A DNA stretch of 8,464 nucleotides from JBCCRH01 sp039208045 (GTDB lineage: Bacteria > Bacteroidota > Bacteroidia > Chitinophagales > Saprospiraceae), in contig JBCCRH010000272.1 of NCBI GenBank assembly GCA_039208045.1, forward strand, positions 1 to 8,464, in the 5' to 3' direction. Made by a program: the position numbers and the translations under genes. Under the pieces are notes generated by a model, which saw only the letters and a program-made list of their open reading frames with translations, did not search any database and was not told where the DNA came from. This document shows, piece by piece, positions 1 through 5,333 of this stretch. How positions within the stretch are numbered: the first letter of the stretch is position 1; every line of letters begins with the position of its first letter.

Positions 1-1
1 T

Positions 2-571
2 AGTACCGTTATCTACGGTGGCCGCCCAGGAATCAATGTTTCTATTGATTCGGTGATGCTTTTTTGGCAGACCAATAATGGCTGTGATAGCGAACCCATC
101 GTAGAGGAATTGCCCGATACTGACCCCGATGATGAATCTACCGTCACTAAATTTACCTATCAAAATTGCGAAGATGGCTTGGAGGTGCAGCTCTTGCGCG
201 TCAATGGTGGAGCGCATACCTGGCCGGGGGCTACCTTTGCCTTTGATGTAACGAATCAGGATATCAATGCGAGTCGAGAGATTTGGAATTTTTTCAATCG
301 CTTTAGCTTAGATGAAGTGACGAATACGACGACTGCTGTAGCACAGGAATTAGTGGACGTTTTCCCTAATCCTACGACAGGTCTAATTCAAATTCAGACT
401 ACATCAGCCGTGTCGGTGCAGTTATTTGATAGTTTTGGGCAGCGTATTTTGCAAGAGCAAAACCTGACTCGTCCGTCGCTTGATATTAGTGCGTTGCCTG
501 CGGGCTTGTACGTGTTGCAAGTGCGCGCGGAGGGAGGACAGCTACAGAACTTTAAGGTGGTGAAACGATAA
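2..571 (+). CDS. Secreted PHB depolymerase/esterase-like hydrolase with T9SS C-terminal sorting domain (5' partial)
   Basis: The reading frame is open from base 2, so the gene starts outside the window and only its last 189 codons are seen. The visible part matches the C-terminal end of the LpqC/PHB-depolymerase esterase family (alpha/beta hydrolases acting on polyester or feruloyl ester bonds). A W-x-x-x-NGC segment is followed by a Y-x-x-C element and then GGAHTWPG, whose His (codon 215-217) is the expected catalytic-triad histidine. The nucleophile Ser and the acid would be upstream. Visible residues about 118-189 form a typical Por secretion tail: VDVFPNPTTG, then LFDSFGQ, LDISALPAGLYVLQV and a final basic KVVKR. 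Such tails direct export through the outer membrane by the type IX system and are then cleaved. A short acidic insert (PDTDPDDEST) lies between the esterase elements. The family is fairly sure; the substrate cannot be told from this fragment. Confidence 0.85.
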   Translation, partial: STVIYGGRPGINVSIDSVMLFWQTNNGCDSEPIVEELPDTDPDDESTVTKFTYQNCEDGLEVQLLRVNGGAHTWPGATFAFDVTNQDINASREIWNFFNRFSLDEVTNTTTAVAQELVDVFPNPTTGLIQIQTTSAVSVQLFDSFGQRILQEQNLTRPSLDISALPAGLYVLQVRAEGGQLQNFKVVKR

Positions 572-613
572 TAGGGCTAGCGCCGGGCCGCACCCCTGAT
601 GGAAGCGGTATGA

Positions 614-731
614 GGTAGGGCAAAAAGCTAGCTTGTAAGTGCTTGGGACTGCCCCCATGCTGCGTGGCTGAGCGAAGACTTGGAGCGAAGACGCGCAGCA
701 TGGGAATGGCAGTATAGCTTTTTGCCCTGCC
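614..731. repeat. Long imperfect hairpin element
   Basis: Three nested stems can be paired directly. The outer arms are 614-630 with 715-731, 17 bp with one G-T pair; the core agggcaaaaagcta is perfectly matched. Then come actgcc (648-653) with ggcagt (708-713), and cccatgctgcg (654-664) with cgcagcatggg (694-704). The left arm has a 17-nt bulge at 631-647. The loop region holds a direct repeat, gagcgaagac, at 670-679 and 683-692. No poly-T follows, so a simple terminator is unlikely. It is most like an intergenic structured repeat; whether other copies exist cannot be seen here. Confidence 0.65.
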
Positions 732-738
732 GAATTGT

Positions 739-899
739 AGAGCATGTTTGGACTTCACCCTTTCGACTGCACTTGCCAAATTTTATCCTGCACTGCGTTG
801 CTCTTTGGTCGCGTAGCTAAGGCTATGCTCCCGCATCGCGCCTTGTTCAGAACAGAATTTGACTACATTCGCTCGAAAAGCGAAGTCCAGACATGCTCT
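739..899. repeat. 161-bp palindromic element with 18-bp terminal inverted repeats (MITE/REP-like)
   Basis: The terminal arms 739-756 (agagcatgtttggacttc) and 882-899 are inverted copies with a single T-G mismatch. Inner pairing continues imperfectly: tttcga (761-766) with tcgaaa (873-878), and caaatt (777-782) with aatttg (856-861). A central 7-bp stem, gcgtagc (811-817) with gctatgc (822-828), closes on loop taag. There is no room for a transposase, so this would be a non-autonomous element moved in trans. A TA dinucleotide flanks each end (738-739 and 900-901), but that is too short to count as proof of a target duplication. From memory, similar core sequences are frequent between genes in Bacteroidota. 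Confidence 0.65.
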
Positions 900-934
900 T
901 AGCGGACAGCGGGAAAAGGTGCCCAAAATAGATC

Positions 935-1720
935 TTAAGAGCGCAGAAATGCCAAGGCTGCTTTGTTGAAGCGGTCGTACTGCTCGATATTACAAATGTG
1001 ACCACACTTTTCGAAGATGACGATCCTGGCCATGTGGCTGTGTTTGTTCACAAACTTCTGTGCGGCCTTAAAAAATACGTGATCTTCTTCGCCCATTACC
1101 ACTAGGCTTAAGGTCTGTAGTTCTCGATTAAAGAAATTTTTCAGGAGGCGGAAAAAATCTTTGTACAGCCCTACCCACTTCAGGTATTCATTAGGTGTTA
1201 GCTTTTTGGACTGTTGCCGGAAAATCTGGCGGCTAAAACGGTGGTTCTTCCTGGGCAATACCACGAACGAAAATAGATTATAGATGGCTCGATAGGGTAA
1301 GAAATAGTTGAGGAACTTTGCAGAGTGCACAAAGGCTTTGATCTGAAAGGTAGCCCGAAATACCCCACCTGCCATAATCATCCGGTCGATCAATTCTGGA
1401 CGTTTTTCATCTAGCTTTTGCAGGATAACACTCCCTAGCGATAGCGACATAAAGTGTGCTTTCTCCAACCCAAGGTGATCGATGACCTCCAAAATATCAT
1501 CGCAGACGATGTCAAAATCATAGTTTTTATAGGCGGGCTCGATATTTTTAGATTTTCCATGATCGCGCAGATCGAGGAGTAGCAAATTGAAATAAGGCTT
1601 GAAGGCCTCTACTTGATACTTCCAAGTGGCAATACTCCCCCCTGCACCATGAACAAATACTATCCAGTCTGCCTGATCATCCAATTGATGAATCTGATAA
1701 TGTAATAGTCTATTTTCCAT
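935..1720 (-). CDS. Alpha/beta-fold hydrolase
   Basis: A 261-aa protein, the usual length for a single-domain alpha/beta hydrolase, with no signal peptide and so probably cytoplasmic. Motifs in order: HGAGG (residues 24-28, oxyanion-hole loop), LLLLDLRDHGKS (46-57, the strand and loop typical of the family), the nucleophile elbow SLSLG (92-96, Ser94), the acid in GEEDHVF (Asp213) and the histidine in CGHICNIE (His241). The triad is therefore complete, but the first glycine of the usual G-x-S-x-G elbow is Ser92. Residues about 125-195 form a helical, aromatic and basic cap that probably sets substrate choice. The start ATG overlaps the end of the upstream lipoprotein gene by 11 bp and has an AGGAGG five bases before it, so the two are likely translationally coupled. 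The family is certain; the substrate is unknown. Confidence 0.88.
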   Translation of the reverse strand: MENRLLHYQIHQLDDQADWIVFVHGAGGSIATWKYQVEAFKPYFNLLLLDLRDHGKSKNIEPAYKNYDFDIVCDDILEVIDHLGLEKAHFMSLSLGSVILQKLDEKRPELIDRMIMAGGVFRATFQIKAFVHSAKFLNYFLPYRAIYNLFSFVVLPRKNHRFSRQIFRQQSKKLTPNEYLKWVGLYKDFFRLLKNFFNRELQTLSLVVMGEEDHVFFKAAQKFVNKHSHMARIVIFEKCGHICNIEQYDRFNKAALAFLRS

Positions 1721-2687
1721 TTGTTCCTCCTTTTTTTGGTGGCTCCATGTTTTTCACTTCTTCCAATTCAAATACCGTTGCTGTACCGTTAATGTTTTGG
1801 AAGCTCAACCGGATGAAGCCGTATTCTTTGTTGAATAACGCTACTAGGCTGCTTCTACCAATAAGTCCTCCACCTGTTGCTTTCACTTCAAAACATTCTA
1901 ACAGTCCCAACTTAGAATCGATTTGCTTTTTTTCTGTAATCTCATACGTATATTTCATCGCTTCGGGCTCCTGCCACTCTCCCCAACGAGGATCGGTGAA
2001 GCGATTGTGCACTTCGTTTTCCCACTCCCACGTATTGCCCACCTCAATGGGGGCTCTGACATAAGGATAGGGACTAGAGTGCAATAGATTAAACAGCTGA
2101 GAGCGAAAAGGGATTAACCATACATTTTGACTATTTTCCACCATGCCAACTAATGCTCTGAACTTAACATCTCCGGTATAGGCCAGATTTTCATAAACGA
2201 GAAAGGTACGATCTTTGTTTTTTAAAAGATTGCCTCGTCGGCCAAGGCCTTCTGCTACGCTAAACCTTACTTTTGTGATCGTCTCGTCGGTCACTTCATC
2301 AACAGGTTGGTAAATCCAAGCTTTATCCCTAGGTACTCCTTTACCAGAGCTATATACGGACCGGCAGTATATTGGCGTGCCATCCTGCCGATAATGCACA
2401 TAACTGTACGTAAATGATCGATTTTCCAGAAAAATCTTATTGTCTAGGTTGTAGGGATTCTCTTCTTTTAGAGCTTCGGGAGTAGGGCGCTCTATGTATA
2501 CTCCTTTTTGAATTTTGAATCCCTCTTTAGGCGCTAATGGAGTCGACCTAGCAGGCTCTACCTTTTCTTTTGGCTCATTGGTAGTGACGGTCGGAGTCGT
2601 AGCAGGGTTATTTTTATCGTTATCACAGGCTTGCCAGCTAACAATAGCGAGCAACAGCAAAAAGAAAAGAGGGTAAGAAGATTTCAT
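1710..2687 (-). CDS. Predicted lipoprotein of unknown function
   Basis: A 325-aa protein I do not recognise with confidence. Residues 1-20 are a short basic start and a hydrophobic stretch (LFFLLLLAIV) ending in WQA-Cys21, a relaxed lipobox, so Cys21 is probably lipidated and the protein anchored on an envelope membrane. Residues 22-56 are a polar Thr/Pro/Lys/Glu linker. The rest looks globular and rich in beta strands and aromatics, with GNTWEWEN (217-224), a YEI-TEKK strand (248-254), GLLECFEVKA (261-270) and a YGFIRLSFQN (289-298) plus FELEEV (306-311) ending. That ending recalls small Bacteroidota envelope proteins of the DUF3108/TapB-like kind, but this is only a resemblance. It sits 45 bp after the HU/SPOR gene and overlaps the hydrolase gene by 11 bp, suggesting one operon. 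Confidence 0.75.
   Translation of the reverse strand: MKSSYPLFFLLLLAIVSWQACDNDKNNPATTPTVTTNEPKEKVEPARSTPLAPKEGFKIQKGVYIERPTPEALKEENPYNLDNKIFLENRSFTYSYVHYRQDGTPIYCRSVYSSGKGVPRDKAWIYQPVDEVTDETITKVRFSVAEGLGRRGNLLKNKDRTFLVYENLAYTGDVKFRALVGMVENSQNVWLIPFRSQLFNLLHSSPYPYVRAPIEVGNTWEWENEVHNRFTDPRWGEWQEPEAMKYTYEITEKKQIDSKLGLLECFEVKATGGGLIGRSSLVALFNKEYGFIRLSFQNINGTATVFELEEVKNMEPPKKGGTNGK
1726..1731 (-). promoter_or_regulatory. Strong Shine-Dalgarno for the alpha/beta hydrolase
   Basis: On the minus strand AGGAGG lies five bases before the hydrolase ATG, inside the last codons of the upstream lipoprotein gene. It fixes the start at 1720. Other genes in this window lack such a site, as is usual in Bacteroidota, so it may serve re-initiation at an overlapping gene. 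It also encodes Lys-Gly-Gly of the upstream protein and could be partly coincidental. Confidence 0.5.
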
Positions 2688-2707
2688 AGATTCTTTAATT
2701 TATAGCG

Positions 2708-2715
2708 CAAAAATA
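2708..2715 (-). promoter_or_regulatory. Possible -7 element before the lipoprotein gene
   Basis: On the minus strand TATTTTTG matches the Bacteroidota -7 consensus TAnnTTTG exactly, 20 bases before the lipoprotein ATG in the 45-bp gap. I see no TTG at the right distance upstream, and the area is A/T rich, so this could be chance. If real, it would be an internal promoter for the last two genes of the trio. Confidence 0.22.
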
Positions 2716-2732
2716 TAAATTTCGGCTTATCG

Positions 2733-3737
2733 TCACTCTACCTTCTTCAGTACCTTTGAATTCTTATCGAATGTTTTGCGTATTTGTCGGAGTTGTTCTT
2801 GAAAATCGGCTTCGTCTTCAAACGTAATGACTACTCCTACTCTTGTGTTTTTCCCTTCTTTTTGGGTATACGGTTCATAGCCTGCTTTGTAGATCCGTTC
2901 GATCATTCTTTCCACATTGCGCTGCTTGCCAAACAGGCCTACTGCCACGATGGCATAAGCTTGATCGGGATTTACGGTTGCCCCTTCGGTATCGTCGACA
3001 GTATCTTCCTGCACATCAGTAGAAGCATCTTCTTGATCTTCGGTGGCGGAGGGGGCTTCAGCAGGGGTAGTGGAAGCCTCTGGGGTCACTTCAGCGGGTG
3101 AGATGTTTACGCGGTCTGAAGGATTGGCCGCTGTGGGTTGGGATTCAGTAGGCTCATAAAAGAAGATCAGATAAACGCCGAGTGCAATAATAGCTAAGGT
3201 GAGCACCCCAATAACGGGTAGTAAGCGCTGAAACCAGTTCGAAATATTTTCAGTCACTACATCCTGCTCTGCTCCTGATGCAGGGGGTTCGTCGACGGCA
3301 TAGGGGATATTAACTCTACTGATCGGCTCAAATTTCAGGGTAGGAAGTCCGTACACTTCTGTATTGAAATTGATCTTATCCGGTAGCAACTTAATAGTGC
3401 CCTCATAATCGACATACAAGCGCCCCAGCTGGTCAATTTCGACAATATCGCGTTGGTCGAGCTTGTTTTTTACGCCCGTCACAAAAGCTTGTACCGCATC
3501 CTCTGCATCTTTTACTCCTACTTGATAGGCTTGTTGCACTTGTTTGGTGAGTAAGCCATCATTAATGGTTTGCTGCTGATTGAAGGAGATGGATTTAGAA
3601 GGCGGGCTCAGGGTTCCCTCAATATGGTCAATACCTGCTTCTTTGTATTGGGCTTCCAATACGCCTAAGCCAGGAATGGCAACTTTATCTTGGTCGAAAA
3701 GTAAGCGAACGATTTGTGCGCCGACATCCATCTGCAT
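2733..3737 (-). CDS. HU-like (CCDC81-type) / transmembrane / SPOR domain protein
   Basis: A 334-aa three-part protein. Residues 1 to about 140 look like the paired HU-like domains found in Bacteroidota SPOR proteins: IVRLLFDQDKVAIPGLGVLEA (about 9-29), ISFNQQQTINDGLL (50-63), a helix at 75-93, and IDQLGRLYVDYEG (101-113). Residues about 172-193 are one transmembrane helix. Residues 195-256 are a Pro/Ala/Glu/Asp/Thr-rich disordered linker, and 258-334 form a SPOR domain (AYAIVAVGLFGKQRNVERMI onward). SPOR domains bind peptidoglycan stripped of stem peptides at division sites. The expected topology puts the HU part in the cytoplasm and SPOR in the periplasm. It is the first gene of the minus-strand trio and diverges from hemL. 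An in-frame ATG at codon 3 (3731) is an equally possible start. The domain reading is good; whether the HU part binds DNA is unknown. Confidence 0.85.
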   Translation of the reverse strand: MQMDVGAQIVRLLFDQDKVAIPGLGVLEAQYKEAGIDHIEGTLSPPSKSISFNQQQTINDGLLTKQVQQAYQVGVKDAEDAVQAFVTGVKNKLDQRDIVEIDQLGRLYVDYEGTIKLLPDKINFNTEVYGLPTLKFEPISRVNIPYAVDEPPASGAEQDVVTENISNWFQRLLPVIGVLTLAIIALGVYLIFFYEPTESQPTAANPSDRVNISPAEVTPEASTTPAEAPSATEDQEDASTDVQEDTVDDTEGATVNPDQAYAIVAVGLFGKQRNVERMIERIYKAGYEPYTQKEGKNTRVGVVITFEDEADFQEQLRQIRKTFDKNSKVLKKVE

Positions 3738-3830
3738 GTGTAGAAATCTTTATTATAAAGGTATATTTTTTTTGGGAAATACCGTGTCTATATCCGCGCT
3801 AGGCTTCTCCCCACTACCTTTTACGGGTGA

Positions 3831-3864
3831 TTGACATCTTGACTTTTGATTTTTGGTATTTTTG
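3831..3864 (+). promoter_or_regulatory. Bacteroidota-type promoter for hemL
   Basis: TTG at 3831-3833 and TATTTTTG at 3857-3864 match the TTG ... TAnnTTTG consensus of the primary Bacteroidota sigma factor, with a 23-base gap at the long end of the accepted range. A second TTG (3839-3841) is nearer but at 15 bases a little close. Transcription would start near 3870, leaving a leader of roughly 70 nt before the chosen hemL start. Confidence 0.5.
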
Positions 3865-3907
3865 CATTTGATCAATTTTAAAAATAGTTAAAAGACTTTT
3901 GAAGCTG

Positions 3908-3924
3908 CGGAGCACACGACTCCG
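3908..3924 (+). repeat. Small hairpin in the hemL leader
   Basis: CGGAG (3908-3912) pairs with CTCCG (3920-3924) around a 7-base loop. It lies between the predicted transcription start and the hemL ATG. It could affect translation or be a small REP-like repeat; five base pairs is weak evidence. Confidence 0.3.
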
Positions 3925-3943
3925 AGTTGTAATGTACAGTAAT

Positions 3944-5251
3944 ATGCAAGTAACTAATATCATAAATCGAAGCCAATCGGCTCAGCTATTTGATGAAGCA
4001 AAGCACTACTTCCCTGGTGGGGTTAACTCACCGGTACGTGCGTTCAAATCCGTTTCTGGCCCTCCCCTATTTATTAAGCAAGGCGATGGCTGCCGTATTA
4101 CCGATGAAGATGATAATACCTATATTGATTTTTGCTGCTCTTGGGGGCCGCTTATTTTAGGCCATAATAATGCTAAAATTCGAGAGCTGGTGATGGCTAC
4201 CGTACAGAAAGGGACGTCTTTTGGAACTCCTAATCGCTTGGGTAATCAGCTGGGCAAACTTATATTAGATAATAATCGCTATATCGATAAAATCCGCTTT
4301 GTCAGCTCTGGTACTGAGGCCGTTATGTCAGCCATCCGCTTAGCAAGAGGCGTGACGGGTAAAAGCAAAGTGATCAAATTTGAAGGCTGCTACCACGGCC
4401 ATGTCGACTCCCTTTTGGTGAAGGCAGGCTCTGGCCTAGCTACCTTTGGCGAAAGCACCTCCGCAGGTATCCCCCCTTCTTTTGTGCAGGAAACCTTAGT
4501 GCTGCCGCTCGATGATCGCGACTTGCTCGACAAAACGCTCCAAGAACATGCCGATGATATCGCTTGCATCATCGTAGAGCCAGTACCTGCAAATAATGGG
4601 CTACTCTTACAAGACCGCTCTTTTTTGGAGTGCTTACGCATTAAATGCTATAAATACGGTGTATTGCTCATCTTTGATGAAGTGATTTCTGGCTTTAGAG
4701 TAGGTTTTGAGGGCGCAGCGGGCTATTACAATGTTCAGCCTGATATCATTACTTATGGTAAAATTATTGGGGGTGGAATGCCTGTGGGTGCCTATGCGGC
4801 CAGCCATGAAATCATGGGTCATGTAGCTCCTGATGGAGGAGTGTACCAAGCGGGTACGCTTTCTGCCAACCCAGTAGCCATGGCAGCAGGCTATGCTGCT
4901 TTATCCCAACTGCTAGAACCTGGCTTTTACGAGCAGATGGAGCAGAAAACACGGCAGTTTATACAAAAAGTACAGGGTTATTGCGACGTAAAAGGCTACG
5001 AAGTATCCATCCAGCAAATTGGTTCTATCTTTTGGGTTGCTTTCGCAAATGATCGGATCAAGCGGGCAGATCAGATTAATCCTGCCAGTATGGAAAAATT
5101 CAAAATACTGCATCACGAGCTGCTCCAGAATGGAGTTTACCTAGGCCCTTCTGGCTACGAAGTAGGCTTCGTTTCTGCGGCCCACACGCCTGATGATTTA
5201 GCGGAAGCGGCAGAAAAAATGTGCGCTGCTATGGATGTAGTATTCGAGTAG
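3944..5251 (+). CDS. hemL: Glutamate-1-semialdehyde 2,1-aminomutase
   Basis: This PLP enzyme converts glutamate-1-semialdehyde to 5-aminolevulinate, the last step of the C5 route to heme and other tetrapyrroles, in the cytoplasm. Numbering from this start (435 aa, normal for the family), the signature YFPGGVNSPVRAFK lies at 22-35. SSGTEA (121-126) binds the PLP phosphate, YHGHVDS is at 150-156, and DEVISGFRVG (245-254) carries the aspartate that contacts the PLP ring nitrogen. Lys273 in TYGKIIGGGMPVGAY is the Schiff-base lysine. YQAGTLSANP (301-310) is the conserved loop from the partner subunit. The family acts as a homodimer. No SD is visible. ATG 3932 (four residues longer) is an equally possible start, while a TTG at 3899 would add an unlikely 15-residue extension. 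No other heme gene is in the window, so it seems to stand alone with its own promoter. Confidence 0.96.
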   Translation: MQVTNIINRSQSAQLFDEAKHYFPGGVNSPVRAFKSVSGPPLFIKQGDGCRITDEDDNTYIDFCCSWGPLILGHNNAKIRELVMATVQKGTSFGTPNRLGNQLGKLILDNNRYIDKIRFVSSGTEAVMSAIRLARGVTGKSKVIKFEGCYHGHVDSLLVKAGSGLATFGESTSAGIPPSFVQETLVLPLDDRDLLDKTLQEHADDIACIIVEPVPANNGLLLQDRSFLECLRIKCYKYGVLLIFDEVISGFRVGFEGAAGYYNVQPDIITYGKIIGGGMPVGAYAASHEIMGHVAPDGGVYQAGTLSANPVAMAAGYAALSQLLEPGFYEQMEQKTRQFIQKVQGYCDVKGYEVSIQQIGSIFWVAFANDRIKRADQINPASMEKFKILHHELLQNGVYLGPSGYEVGFVSAAHTPDDLAEAAEKMCAAMDVVFE

Positions 5252-5263
5252 AAACAAGCCTTA

Positions 5264-5322
5264 TTGACTAAATTTAGCTAAATATGGTCAACAAACTGAC
5301 TAAATTTAGCTAAATTTAGTCA
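5264..5322. promoter_or_regulatory. Two tandem AT-rich palindromes before the ATPase gene (likely operator)
   Basis: The second palindrome, 5297-5322, is a perfect 26-bp inverted repeat with half-site TGACTAAATTTAG. The first, 5264-5291, begins with the same half-site (after an extra T) but its right half is degenerate (AATATGGTCAA), giving two mismatched pairs. Both centre on AGCT, and the centres are 32 bp apart, close to three helical turns, so dimeric proteins on both sites would face the same side. The second ends 11 bases before the ATPase ATG. Binding there would be expected to control transcription or translation of that gene. In RNA, the perfect copy could also fold as an 11-bp stem right next to the start. 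Confidence 0.6.
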
Positions 5323-5333
5323 AAACAGATGCT

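Larger units (their letters stand above)
572..934. other. Gene-free region between converging genes, filled with repeat elements
   Basis: This 363-bp stretch separates the 3' ends of two converging genes. I see no plausible coding sequence; minus-strand open frames at 542-779 follow the repeats and resemble no protein. It holds two long imperfect inverted repeats, 614-731 and 739-899, described separately. Its outer parts (about 581-613 and 901-916) have the look of the ends of one larger intergenic repeat. No G+C stem followed by a T-run is present, so a standard terminator for either gene is not evident. Confidence 0.7.

Noticed and set aside
670..692. Short direct repeat gagcgaagac as a CRISPR-like array
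   Set aside because: Only two 10-bp copies with a 3-bp gap, inside the loop of a hairpin; no array and no cas genes.
542..779. Two overlapping minus-strand open frames in the intergenic region
   Set aside because: They run through the hairpin repeats and the end of the esterase gene, have Ser/Pro/Leu-rich unstructured translations, and show no start signals or family resemblance.
1747..2064. Plus-strand open frame opposite the lipoprotein gene (and a similar one at 2784-3101)
   Set aside because: Antisense shadows of well-supported genes, with no family resemblance.
3756..3763. TACCTTTA on the minus strand as the -7 element for the HU/SPOR gene
   Set aside because: It misses the final G of TAnnTTTG and has no TTG at a suitable distance, so I could not support it as a feature.
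3899..3943. Longer hemL starting at TTG 3899
   Set aside because: The added residues (KLRSTRLRVV...) have no counterpart in the family, which normally begins shortly before the SxxLF and PGGVNSPVR segments; ATG 3944 or 3932 fits better.
5297..5322. Palindrome as a terminator for hemL
   Set aside because: The stem is almost all A/T with no following T-run, and a related copy stands 32 bp away; an operator or leader structure fits better.
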